Source of the DNA: Parvularcula sp.
GTDB taxonomy: Bacteria; Pseudomonadota; Alphaproteobacteria; Caulobacterales; Parvularculaceae
DNA: 21,038 nucleotides
NCBI GenBank assembly: GCA_003506635.1
Contig: DNZB01000189.1
Span: 1 to 21,038 of the forward strand
Direction: 5' to 3'
Shown: one piece after another, positions 1 through 8,011 of the stretch
How the letters are laid out: every line of letters starts with the position of its first letter
Numbering within the stretch: position 1 is the stretch's first letter
Program-made: the position numbers and the translations under genes
The notes under the pieces: model-generated
Seen by the model: the letters and a program-made list of their open reading frames with translations, nothing else
The model's database searches: none
What the model was told of the DNA's origin: nothing

Positions 1-1641
1 CAGGGCATCACCATCGACGTCGCCTACCGCTTTTTCTCGACCGAAAAGCGCAAATTCATCGTCGCCGACACGCCGGGGCACGAACAATATACGCGCAACA
101 TGGCGACCGGCGCCTCGACGGCGGATGTCGCCGTCATCCTCATAGACGCGCGCCAGGGCGTCTTGAAACAGACGCGGCGCCATTCCTTCATCGCGTCCCT
201 GCTCGGCATCCGTCACATCGTCGTCGCCGTCAACAAGATGGACATCGTCGGTTATTCGGAGGCGGTTTTCGACAGGATCGAAGCCGATTATCGCGCTTTC
301 GCCGGCAAACTCAGCTTCGAATCGATCGTCGCAATCCCGATGTCGGCGCTGGAAGGCGACAACATCACGACAAAGAGCGCCAACACGCGCTGGTTCAACG
401 GCCCTGCGCTCCTCCCTTATCTTGAAACGATCGAAGTGGAGTCGGGGCGCGAGGATCTGCCGTTCCGCCTGCCCGTGCAATGGGTGAACCGGCCGAACCT
501 CGATTTCCGCGGCTTTTCCGGCACGATCGCTTCCGGCGCCGTGAAGCCAGGCGACGAAGTCGTCGTCATTCCGTCGGGGCGCCGCTCAAGCGTCAAACGC
601 ATCGTCACGCAGGACGGCGATCTTCCCGCCGCCGGGCCCCATCGCGCGGTGACACTGACGCTCGCCGATGAAATCGACATCAGCCGCGGCGACATTCTGT
701 GCGCGGCCAAGGCGCCCGCCGAACAATCGGACCAGTTCGCCGCGCACATCATCTGGATGCATGACGAGGACATGATCCCCGGCCGGCAATATTTCTTCAA
801 GACGGCGAACCGCGTGGTTTCGGGCTCGATCACCGAGCTCAAACACAAGATCAACGTCAACACGCTCGAACACATGTCGGGCAAGACGCTGGAGCTGAAC
901 GAGGTCGGCGTCTGCAACGTCTCGACCTCGGCGCCGATCGCCTTCGATCCCTACCGGGAGAATCGCGAGACAGGCTCCTTCATCATCATCGACAAGCGGA
1001 CGAACAACACCGTCGGCGTCGGGATGATCGACTTCTCGCTGCGGCGCGCGCAGAACGTCCACTGGCAGGACCTTGACGTCAACAAGGTCGCGCGCGCCAG
1101 GGCCAAGCACCAGCGCCCGTGCGTATTGTGGTTCACTGGGCTTTCGGGCGCCGGCAAGTCGACGGTCGCGAACCTTGTCGAAAAGCGGCTCCACGACATG
1201 GGCCGGCACACCTACACGCTCGACGGCGACAATGTCCGCCACGGCCTCAACAAGGATTTGGGATTCACCGACGCTGACCGCGTTGAGAACATCCGCCGCG
1301 TGTCGGAAACCGCAAAGCTGATGGTCGACGCCGGCCTTATCGTCCTCGTCTCCTTTATCTCACCCTTCCAGAGCGAGCGGCGGATGGCGCGCGAGGCGCT
1401 TGAGGACGGCGAGTTCATCGAGATTTTCGTCTCGACCCCGCTCGCCGTCTGCGAGAAACGCGACGTCAAGGGGCTTTACGCCAAGGCGCGGCGCGGCGAG
1501 ATCCGGAACTTCACCGGCATCGACAGCGACTATGAGGCGCCGGAAAATCCGGAACTGACGCTTGACACCTCGAAAGTCACGGCCGCCGACGCCGCAACGG
1601 CGATTGTCGAGCACCTCCGGAAAAACGGGTATCTGGGGTGA
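1..1641 (+). CDS. cysNC: Bifunctional sulfate adenylyltransferase subunit 1 / APS kinase, 5'-truncated by the window edge
   Basis: Makes activated sulfate in the cytoplasm: the CysN GTPase half works with CysD to form APS from ATP and sulfate, and the CysC half phosphorylates APS to PAPS. The frame is open from base 1, which already reads [12 protein letters not shown] (the G2/switch I region), so the start and the first P-loop lie outside the window. Visible motifs are DTPGH (G3, bases 67-81), NKMD (G4, 232-243), elongation-factor-like beta-barrel domains, and a C-terminal APS kinase with P-loop GLSGAGKST (1138-1164), [10 protein letters not shown] and SFISPF. It ends with TGA. About 546 residues are in the window; complete CysNC proteins are usually near 620-650. 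cysD is expected just upstream, outside the window. The PAPS product links to the sulfotransferase at 14370-15716. Confidence 0.97.
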   Translation, partial: QGITIDVAYRFFSTEKRKFIVADTPGHEQYTRNMATGASTADVAVILIDARQGVLKQTRRHSFIASLLGIRHIVVAVNKMDIVGYSEAVFDRIEADYRAFAGKLSFESIVAIPMSALEGDNITTKSANTRWFNGPALLPYLETIEVESGREDLPFRLPVQWVNRPNLDFRGFSGTIASGAVKPGDEVVVIPSGRRSSVKRIVTQDGDLPAAGPHRAVTLTLADEIDISRGDILCAAKAPAEQSDQFAAHIIWMHDEDMIPGRQYFFKTANRVVSGSITELKHKINVNTLEHMSGKTLELNEVGVCNVSTSAPIAFDPYRENRETGSFIIIDKRTNNTVGVGMIDFSLRRAQNVHWQDLDVNKVARARAKHQRPCVLWFTGLSGAGKSTVANLVEKRLHDMGRHTYTLDGDNVRHGLNKDLGFTDADRVENIRRVSETAKLMVDAGLIVLVSFISPFQSERRMAREALEDGEFIEIFVSTPLAVCEKRDVKGLYAKARRGEIRNFTGIDSDYEAPENPELTLDTSKVTAADAATAIVEHLRKNGYLG

Positions 1642-1775
1642 GGATTGTCTTTCCCTCCTTGTTGAGGGGGGGCGCCATTTTCACTGCTTTCACCCCCAAA
1701 ATTTCCTGACGTTCCGCGTCGCGAGGCGCACGGCCGGCACATTTGAGGCGAGGCCTTCGTCCGATCGGCGCGGGG

Positions 1776-1791
1776 CGTGACGCACATCACA
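1776..1791. promoter_or_regulatory. Candidate CRP-type operator palindrome
   Basis: CGTGA-N6-TCACA matches the CRP consensus TGTGA-N6-TCACA at nine of ten half-site positions. It lies in the non-coding gap after cysNC, 5 bases before a foldable leader and about 250 bases before the start of a gene encoding a Crp-type HTH. Direct or auto-regulation is inference. Chance occurrence is possible, although the match is close for GC-rich DNA. Confidence 0.4.
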
Positions 1792-1795
1792 GGCG

Positions 1796-1930
1796 CCCCG
1801 CCAGGCGAACGCTATCTTCAGATCACGGATGCAGGACCTCATCGCCGCCCCTCCTGAAATTGCGAGAGGGACCGGCATCCGGCGGGGGAAGGCGCTCTTT
1901 TCGCCCTGATCGAGCGCCAGCGCCTGGGGG
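1796..1930 (+). ncRNA. Candidate structured leader RNA (three-stem junction)
   Basis: This non-coding stretch can fold into a closed multi-stem shape by inspection. P1 pairs CCAGGCG (1801-1807) with CGCCTGG (1921-1927), extended by C's at 1796-1799 against G's at 1928-1930. P2 pairs CGGATGC (1826-1832) with GCATCCG (1875-1881) and encloses a smaller CCCTC/GAGGG hairpin (1849-1853 with 1866-1870). P3 pairs GGCGCTC (1891-1897) with GAGCGCC (1912-1918). A strong terminator-like hairpin follows nine bases later. No convincing reading frame occupies it on either strand. It does not show the core motifs of the TPP, cobalamin, FMN, SAM-II or SAH riboswitches as I know them. It could be a 5' leader, a free small RNA (6S not excluded), or chance pairing in GC-rich DNA. 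Confidence 0.35.
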
Positions 1931-1938
1931 AGAAAGTC

Positions 1939-1978
1939 TGGAAACGGCCGATGCCCTTCGGCCGTTTCCATGATTTTT
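1939..1978 (+). terminator. Rho-independent terminator-like hairpin upstream of the Crp-like fusion gene
   Basis: The arms TGGAAACGGCCGA (1939-1951) and TCGGCCGTTTCCA (1958-1970) form a perfect 13-bp stem with a six-base loop, followed by TGA and five T's (1974-1978). The T-run is on the plus-strand side, so it would stop plus-strand transcription. It lies 298 bases after the cysNC stop and 62 bases before the next start codon, so it could end a small RNA, end the cys transcript, or act as an attenuator for the gene at 2041. Confidence 0.7.
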
Positions 1979-2027
1979 GGGGCGCGGCGCACAACTTCCG
2001 GTCGCCCGGTCGCCAGTTGCTCGCATC

Positions 2028-2032
2028 GAAGG
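2028..2032 (+). promoter_or_regulatory. Ribosome binding site that sets the start at 2041
   Basis: GAAGG lies 8 bases before ATG at 2041. The upstream in-frame ATG at 1951 lies within the terminator hairpin and has no such site, so 2041 is preferred. Confidence 0.6.
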
Positions 2033-2040
2033 CATTCCCG

Positions 2041-4446
2041 ATGATGACCAGCGACGATCACGGTCCGGCCCCGGGAGCGCAGATGGCGCCGCAGCAAACA
2101 GAGGCGGAACGCGGGTACATCGCCCGCATCCTCGGCAATTCGGCGACGTTCAAGGGCGCTGCGCCCGCTGACCTCGCCGAACTCGCCCGCGCGGCGCGCA
2201 GCCTTGCGGTCCAGCGCGGCGGCCTGATCGCGCCGCCGAAGGGCAAGGCGCCGGAAATCTACGTCATAGAGACCGGCGTCGTCGCCAAGCTCGCGGCCGA
2301 ACCGGCGGCGGCCAAAAGCGTCCTTGTCGGCCTTTTCGGCCCCGGCGACGCCATCGCCGTCGACGTCGCTTTTCGCGACAAGCCGGCGGATTCCACCGGC
2401 GACGCCGCGCGCGAACTTCGCGCGCTGACGAACGTCACCGCCGCCGCAGCGCCGGTCGACGATTTTCGCCGCATCCTTCGGCGAAACCATGATCTGGCGG
2501 AAACCGTGATCGCGACGCTCGCCGTCCGCCAGTCAAAACTCGAAGCGCGTTTCGCGCTCGCCCTGCAATCACCGCTTGAAATGCGCCTCGCCGCCTTTTT
2601 CTCGCAGATGGCGGCGATGACCGCAGGCAATCGCTGGCAGCCGACGGCCGTCATCGGCAAATTGTCGCAGTCCTTCGTCGCCGACATGCTGGCGGTCAGC
2701 CGCGAGCATGTGAACCGTACGCTTGCGATGTGGGAGAAGTCGGGCCTGATCTTTCAGACCAAGGCCGGCGATATCATGGTCGAGAACCGCAAACGGCTGA
2801 TGCAGATCGCCGGCGTGCGGCGCGCGGCGAAATTGGCGGCGCCGGAGACGGATGCGCTTTGGGAGATCGACGCGCATCTCGATTACGGCCTCAACCATGT
2901 CGCTTATGACCTTGCGCTGGAGGCTGTGCGCCGGTCCCCGCGCGACGACCGGTTCAAGCACCGCGCCGCGCTGGCGCTCGCGCGCACCGGCGCGCTCGAA
3001 GAAGCGCTCGCCCTGTCCGACAGCTTCAAGCTGGCGAAGAACGCGGCGGACGAGGACATCTTGTGCCTCGGCCCTCGGCTGCGCCGCGACCTCGCCTTTC
3101 GCGGCGGCGAGCCCGGCCGGGCGCAGATGAAGCGCGCGGCTGAGGACTTCGCGAAGGTCTACGCCAAAACCGGCGGCTATTACCCCGGCGTCAGCGCCGC
3201 CGCGGCCTATGCGATGGCGGGAGAACCGGCGCGCGCGCGGGAAATCGCCGCGGGGGTCGCCGCCGGCTGCGCAAAGCTGATCGAGGCGATCGACGAGGAT
3301 GAACCTTCCTATTACCCGCGCGCTACGCTCGCCGAAGCGCTGCTGATCGCCGGAGACAGCAGCGGGGCCGAGCGGGCGTTCGCTGCGACGCGGGCGGCGG
3401 CTGATTTCACTCCTGGCAAGGCCGCGACGACGCGAAAGCAGCTTCGCCGCCTCGCTGGACCGCTGAAGTTCGACGCTGCCTGGATCGACAGCGCGCTGCC
3501 GCAGCGCGGGGCGCTGTACTTTTCAGGGCCGCTGGTCGCCGCGGGCGCAGCGGCGGAAGGCGAAAAGGCGCTGTCGCGCGCTTTCGACGCGTTTCTCAAA
3601 CGCTATGACATCGCGTCCGCCTTCGGCGCGCTCGCGGCGGGCGCCGACATCGTCATCGCCGAGCGGCTGCTCGACGCGGAGGTTGCGCTCAATATTCAGC
3701 TGCCGCTTGCGCCCGAGGCGTTTCTCGCGCGCTCGGTGGAGCCGTTCGGGGAAGATTGGCGTCGGCGGTTCATCGCGTGCATTGAGCGCGCGCAGACCGT
3801 CGAATGGAACCGGCGCGCGAAAATCGGACCGGCCGCCTATCGGCTCGGCGCGCGCGTTTCGATGGGCAAGGCGATCGCGCAGGCGCGCATGCTTGACGGT
3901 CCGGCGCTCGGCTTCTTCGCCATGCGGCGCGGCGAGATGGGCGAGGCGTCCGTCAGCTCCGAGAACGAACGCTTCTGGCGCGGGCTTGGCCTGCGCGGCG
4001 AATCCTTGTCGCTCGATTGGCCGAAACCGCCGGCGGCGAGGGACGATGATCCGAACGGGCGCATCTACGCGGCGCTGACAATAACCGGCGAGGGCGCCGA
4101 AGGCGCGCAAGCCGAGGGCGCCGCTTTCGCGCTCGAAACGGCGAACGGCAGGATTTTCGCGTTTGACGACGCCGCCGGCGCGATCGCTGCCGCGCGGCGC
4201 GCCGGCAAGTCATGGCGCTTGTGGCTCGACGCCGGACTCGCCTCCGGCAAGAACCGGAAGGCGCTCGCCGATTCGCTGGTGACGGCGCTGTGCCGCCCTG
4301 AAACCGCGCCCGGCGTCATTCATGCGAGCGAGATCTTCGCCGATTTCGCGACCGCATCAGCCGACCCGCCCGACTTCGTTTATATCGGCCACCCGGCTGT
4401 CGAAGAGAAGCTGGCGCCCTGCCCGCTCTATCTGTTGCAATCCTGA
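2041..4446 (+). CDS. Crp/Fnr-type HTH regulator fused to TRAFs-binding/TPR-like region and degenerate nucleotide-cyclase-like C-terminus
   Basis: A cytoplasmic 801-residue protein. Residues about 30-150 resemble the Crp beta-roll but lack a clear phosphate-binding cassette (no GE...RSA pattern; instead FGPGDAIAV and RALTNVTAAAAP), so cAMP binding is doubtful. Residues about 205-240 form a Crp-type HTH (SQSFVADMLAVSREHVNRTL). About 275-490 look like TPR/TRAFs-binding repeats (GGYYPGVSAAAAYAMAGEP near 375; SYYPRATLAEALLIAGD near 421). About 490-640 resemble the Rossmann-like segment seen next to cyclases in some bacterial proteins (SAFGALAAGADIVIAERLL, LPLAPEAFLARSVEPFGEDW). The last ~130 residues follow the order of a class III cyclase end (NGRIFAFDDA, WRLWLDAGLASG, GVIHASEIFADF, FVYIGHPAVEEKLAPCPLYLL), but the metal aspartates and the Asn/Arg pair are missing. 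The HTH call is firm; the C-terminal assignment rests on remembered family patterns. It is followed after 46 bases by an aldehyde dehydrogenase. Confidence 0.85.
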   Translation: MMTSDDHGPAPGAQMAPQQTEAERGYIARILGNSATFKGAAPADLAELARAARSLAVQRGGLIAPPKGKAPEIYVIETGVVAKLAAEPAAAKSVLVGLFGPGDAIAVDVAFRDKPADSTGDAARELRALTNVTAAAAPVDDFRRILRRNHDLAETVIATLAVRQSKLEARFALALQSPLEMRLAAFFSQMAAMTAGNRWQPTAVIGKLSQSFVADMLAVSREHVNRTLAMWEKSGLIFQTKAGDIMVENRKRLMQIAGVRRAAKLAAPETDALWEIDAHLDYGLNHVAYDLALEAVRRSPRDDRFKHRAALALARTGALEEALALSDSFKLAKNAADEDILCLGPRLRRDLAFRGGEPGRAQMKRAAEDFAKVYAKTGGYYPGVSAAAAYAMAGEPARAREIAAGVAAGCAKLIEAIDEDEPSYYPRATLAEALLIAGDSSGAERAFAATRAAADFTPGKAATTRKQLRRLAGPLKFDAAWIDSALPQRGALYFSGPLVAAGAAAEGEKALSRAFDAFLKRYDIASAFGALAAGADIVIAERLLDAEVALNIQLPLAPEAFLARSVEPFGEDWRRRFIACIERAQTVEWNRRAKIGPAAYRLGARVSMGKAIAQARMLDGPALGFFAMRRGEMGEASVSSENERFWRGLGLRGESLSLDWPKPPAARDDDPNGRIYAALTITGEGAEGAQAEGAAFALETANGRIFAFDDAAGAIAAARRAGKSWRLWLDAGLASGKNRKALADSLVTALCRPETAPGVIHASEIFADFATASADPPDFVYIGHPAVEEKLAPCPLYLLQS

Positions 4447-4492
4447 CGCGCGAGGCGGATTGTCAGCGCGGCGGCAGCAGGAGACGAGGCAG

Positions 4493-5920
4493 ATGCGCGA
4501 CCTGACGAAATTCTACATTGACGGACAATGGGCGGCGCCGCACGGCCGCGGCCGCCTCGACGTCATCAACCCTGCGACGGAGGAGCCCTGCGCGACAATC
4601 GCGCTCGGCGATGCGAGCGACGTCGATCGCGCCGTGAAGGCGGCGCGCGCCGCTTTCGACGGCTTCGCCGCGACGACGATAGAGGATCGCAAGGCGCTCT
4701 TGCAACGCATCATTCAGGTCTACCTTAAGCGAAACGAAGACATGGCGCGCGCCATCACCGAGGAAATGGGCGCCCCGAAGGCGCTCGCCATCCAGGCGCA
4801 ATCGGCCTCCTCGCTCGGGCATTTCCAGACCGCGCTCAAAGCGCTCGACGAGATCGAATTCGAAAAGGACGAAGGGACGCATTGGCTCATGCGCGAGCCG
4901 GTCGGCGTCTGCGCGCTCATCACGCCATGGAACTGGCCCGCGAACCAGATCGCCTGCAAGGTCGCCCCGGCCCTCGCCGCCGGCTGCACCATGGTGCTGA
5001 AGCCTTCGGAGGTCGCACCGATTTCAGGCCATCTCTTCGCCGAGATTCTTGACGAGGCGGGCGTGCCGAAGGGCGTATTCAACCTCGTTCATGGCACGGG
5101 GCCGGAAGTCGGCGCGGCGATGTCATCGCACCCCGATGTCGACATGGTCTCCTTCACCGGATCGACCCGCGCCGGCGTCGAAGTAGCGAAGAACGCCGCC
5201 CCGACCGTCAAGCGCGTCGCGCAGGAGCTAGGCGGCAAGTCAGCGAACATCATCCTCGACGACGCCGACTTCAAGCGCGCCGTCACCATCGGCGTCATGA
5301 CGGTGATGAATAATTCCGGCCAGTCCTGCAACGCGCCGACGCGCATGCTGGTGCCGGCCGGCCGCATGGACGAAACGATCGCCATCGCGCGCGAGGCGGC
5401 GGCGAAGGTGAAGCCCGGCGATCCTTACGCCGACGGCACGGTCATCGGACCGGTCGCGAGCGAGACGCAGTGGAGAAAGGTGCAAGGCCTCATCGAACAA
5501 GGCGTCAAGGAAGGCGCCGAGCTTGTCGCGGGCGGGCCCGGCAAACCGGAGGGCCTTGAGCGCGGCTATTACGTCAAGCCGACCGTCTTTGCGCGCGCGA
5601 ATAACGCCATGACCATCGCGCGCGAGGAGATCTTCGGCCCGGTCCTCACGATTATTCCGTACAAGGACGAAGACGACGCGGTCGCGATCGCCAATGACAC
5701 GCCCTACGGACTTTCGGGCTATGTCTATTCCGGCGACGTCAGTCATGCGCGCAAGGTCGCAAGGCGCCTCAGGACCGGGAACGTTCACCTCAACGGCGCC
5801 GGCGTCGACGTGACCGCCCCCTTCGGCGGCTACAAGCAGTCCGGGAACGGGCGCGAATGGGGCGTCCACGGCGTCGAGGAGTTTCTGGAGAAGAAGGCGA
5901 TCTTGAAGCCCAAGAAGTGA
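4493..5920 (+). CDS. NAD(P)-dependent aldehyde dehydrogenase family protein
   Basis: A 475-residue cytoplasmic enzyme that should oxidise an aldehyde to its acid with NAD(P)+. Family marks are PWNWP and KPSEVAP in the cofactor-binding half, FTGSTRAG, the general-base glutamate in QELGGKSAN, the nucleophilic cysteine in NNSGQSCNAPTR, EEIFGPVL, and PFGGYKQSGNGREWG near the C-terminus. Length is normal for the superfamily. The start at 4493 has AGGAG nine bases upstream (4479-4483); the frame is open further upstream but overlaps the previous gene. The substrate cannot be read from the sequence; the pattern resembles broad-specificity or betaine/succinoylsemialdehyde-type members. acs lies 152 bases downstream on the same strand, which would suit an aldehyde-to-acetate-to-acetyl-CoA route, but this is inference. 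Confidence 0.93.
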   Translation: MRDLTKFYIDGQWAAPHGRGRLDVINPATEEPCATIALGDASDVDRAVKAARAAFDGFAATTIEDRKALLQRIIQVYLKRNEDMARAITEEMGAPKALAIQAQSASSLGHFQTALKALDEIEFEKDEGTHWLMREPVGVCALITPWNWPANQIACKVAPALAAGCTMVLKPSEVAPISGHLFAEILDEAGVPKGVFNLVHGTGPEVGAAMSSHPDVDMVSFTGSTRAGVEVAKNAAPTVKRVAQELGGKSANIILDDADFKRAVTIGVMTVMNNSGQSCNAPTRMLVPAGRMDETIAIAREAAAKVKPGDPYADGTVIGPVASETQWRKVQGLIEQGVKEGAELVAGGPGKPEGLERGYYVKPTVFARANNAMTIAREEIFGPVLTIIPYKDEDDAVAIANDTPYGLSGYVYSGDVSHARKVARRLRTGNVHLNGAGVDVTAPFGGYKQSGNGREWGVHGVEEFLEKKAILKPKK

Positions 5921-5932
5921 CGAACAAAGACA

Positions 5933-6058
5933 ATCATCACCCCGGACGGCGACGCCGACCCGGGGTCCGACTCCCGAAACTCGCCATCGCGCGCGCCGGC
6001 GCCTCTGGAGATGGTCCCCGGGTTCCGCGCGAGAGCGCGGCGCCGGGGTGGCCATGAT
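5933..6058. repeat. Intergenic palindromic element between the aldehyde dehydrogenase and acs
   Basis: The gap is framed by an imperfect inverted repeat: ATCAT-C-ACCCCGG at the left and CCGGGGT-GGCC-ATGAT at the right. Inside are further CCCCGG/CCGGGG palindromes (ACCCCGG with CCGGGGT at 5939-5965; TCCCCGGG at 6015-6022) and a GCGCGAGAGCGCGG stretch. The look is that of the dispersed ACCCCGG...CCGGGGT intergenic elements common in alphaproteobacteria. Only one copy lies in this window, so its repeat nature is inferred. It might act as an mRNA stability or termination structure. Confidence 0.5.
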
Positions 6059-6072
6059 ACTCAGGAATTCCT

Positions 6073-8004
6073 ATGACCGACCTCATCCCCGTGAAACCCG
6101 CCGCCGCCGCACGCGCGATCTGGACGCGCGAAAAATATGAGCGCGAATATAAAAGCTCGATCGAAGCGCCGGAAAAATTCTGGACGGAGATCGCCGGACG
6201 GCTTGACTGGGCGACGTTCCCGACACGAATCAAGGACGTCTCGTTCAACAGGGCGGATTTCCGCATCCGCTGGTACGAAGACGGCTGGCTGAACGCTTGC
6301 GTCAATTGCATCGACCGTCACCTGCCCGAACGCGCCGGCGAAGTCGCGATCCTGTGGGAGGGCGATGATCCCAAAGACGACCGCCGCATCACCTACCGCG
6401 AGCTTCATGGCGAAGTCTGTCGGATGGCGAATATCTTGAAGGCGCGCGGAGTCAAACGCGGCGACCGCGTCGTCATCTATATGCCGATGATCCCGGAGGC
6501 CGCCTACGCGATGCTCGCCTCAGCGCGCATCGGCGCGGTTCATTCCATTGTCTTCGGCGGCTTCTCGCCGGACAGCCTTGCGGCGCGGATCGCGGATTGC
6601 GGCGCTGTCGCCGTCATCACCGCGGATGAGGGCGTGAGGGGCGGCAAGCGCATTCCCTTGAAACGCAATGTCGATGCGGCGCTGTCAAAAGCGGCGGGCG
6701 TTCGCCTCGTGCTGGTCGTCAAACGCACCGGCGGCGACATCGGCTGGACGAAAGGCCGCGATCTCTGGTGGGAAACCGCGCGCGAGGACGTGGCGCCCGA
6801 CTGCCCGCCGGAGGTCATGAACGCCGAAGACCCGCTGTTCATTCTTTATACGTCAGGATCGACGGGGAAACCCAAAGGCGTTCTCCATACGACCGGCGGC
6901 TATCTCGTCTACGCCGCGTTCACGCATGAAGCGGTGTTCGACTACAAACCCGGCGAGATCTACTGGTGCACGGCCGATGTCGGCTGGATCACAGGCCACA
7001 CCTATATCGTCTACGGCCCCCTCGCCAACGGCGCAACGACGCTGATGTTCGAGGGCGTGCCTGCATACCCGGACGTTTCCCGCTTCTGGCGCGTCTGCGA
7101 AAAGCATAAGGTCAACGTCTTCTACACCGCGCCGACCGCGCTGCGCTCGCTGATGCGCGAGGGCGACGCGCCCGTGAACGCGGCGGACCTGTCGTCGTTG
7201 CGCCTGCTCGGCACGGTCGGCGAGCCGATCAACCCGGAAGCCTGGCTCTGGTATTATCGCACGGTCGGCAAGGAACGCTGCCCCATCGTCGACACCTGGT
7301 GGCAGACGGAGACAGGCGCGGCGCTAATCGCGCCTCTGCCCGGCGCGACGGATTTGAAACCGGGCTCCGCGACGAAGCCCCTCTTCGGGGTCAAGCCGGC
7401 GCTCGTCGATGCGGAGGGAAGATTTATCGAGGGCGCGGCGAGCGGCAATCTTGTGCTGCTCGATTCATGGCCCGGCCAGATGCGCACGGTTTATGGCGAC
7501 CATCAGCGCTTCATCGACACCTATTTCTCCACTTATCCCGGCCTCTACTTCACCGGCGACGGCGCGAGGCGCGACGAGGACGGCTATTGGTGGATCACGG
7601 GCCGCGTCGATGACGTGCTGAATGTTTCCGGCCACCGCATCGGCACGGCGGAAGTCGAGAGCGCGCTCGTCGCGCACCCCCAGGTCGCCGAAGCGGCCGT
7701 CGTAGGCTATCCGCACGACATCAAGGGGCAAGGCATTTACGCCTATGTGACGCTGATGCAGGGCGCGGCGCCGTCGGCGACGCTCGAAACAGAATTGTCC
7801 GCCTACGTCCGAAACGAGATCGGAGCGATCGCCAAGCCCGACATCATTCAGTTCGCGCCAGGCTTGCCGAAGACGCGATCGGGGAAGATCATGCGAAGGA
7901 TTTTGCGGAAGATCGCAGAAGGCGACGTCAGCAATCTCGGCGACATCACGACGCTCGCCGATCCGGGCGTCGTTGAGGAGTTGGTGAAGAACAGGCGCCA
8001 GTGA
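6073..8004 (+). CDS. acs: Acetyl-CoA synthetase (AMP-forming)
   Basis: Activates acetate to acetyl-CoA in two steps through acetyl-AMP. The protein has 643 residues, the usual length of Acs. It has the N-terminal ACAS region ([18 protein letters not shown]), adenylate-forming motif [27 protein letters not shown], the acetate-pocket tryptophan region DTWWQTETG (favouring acetate over longer acids), the hinge region [18 protein letters not shown], and [18 protein letters not shown], whose lysine is the one acetylated to switch off Acs in other bacteria. The start has AGGA close upstream (6063-6066). It ends 7 bases before the end of the convergent hemC, with no visible terminator between them. 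No acetyltransferase or deacetylase gene is adjacent. Confidence 0.97.
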   Translation: MTDLIPVKPAAAARAIWTREKYEREYKSSIEAPEKFWTEIAGRLDWATFPTRIKDVSFNRADFRIRWYEDGWLNACVNCIDRHLPERAGEVAILWEGDDPKDDRRITYRELHGEVCRMANILKARGVKRGDRVVIYMPMIPEAAYAMLASARIGAVHSIVFGGFSPDSLAARIADCGAVAVITADEGVRGGKRIPLKRNVDAALSKAAGVRLVLVVKRTGGDIGWTKGRDLWWETAREDVAPDCPPEVMNAEDPLFILYTSGSTGKPKGVLHTTGGYLVYAAFTHEAVFDYKPGEIYWCTADVGWITGHTYIVYGPLANGATTLMFEGVPAYPDVSRFWRVCEKHKVNVFYTAPTALRSLMREGDAPVNAADLSSLRLLGTVGEPINPEAWLWYYRTVGKERCPIVDTWWQTETGAALIAPLPGATDLKPGSATKPLFGVKPALVDAEGRFIEGAASGNLVLLDSWPGQMRTVYGDHQRFIDTYFSTYPGLYFTGDGARRDEDGYWWITGRVDDVLNVSGHRIGTAEVESALVAHPQVAEAAVVGYPHDIKGQGIYAYVTLMQGAAPSATLETELSAYVRNEIGAIAKPDIIQFAPGLPKTRSGKIMRRILRKIAEGDVSNLGDITTLADPGVVEELVKNRRQ

Positions 8005-8011
8005 GCACCGC

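Noticed and set aside
1651..1678. Possible terminator just after cysNC (CCCTC and GAGGG arms)
   Set aside because: Only a five-base-pair stem plus wobble pairs, and no adjoining T-run.
1796..1930. Known riboswitch classes (TPP, cobalamin, FMN, SAM-II, SAH)
   Set aside because: The conserved core words of these classes were not found; only the general stem layout is riboswitch-like.
1951..2040. Upstream in-frame ATG extending the Crp-like fusion protein by 30 residues
   Set aside because: The ATG lies at the loop edge of a strong terminator hairpin and has no Shine-Dalgarno sequence; ATG 2041 has GAAGG at a good distance.
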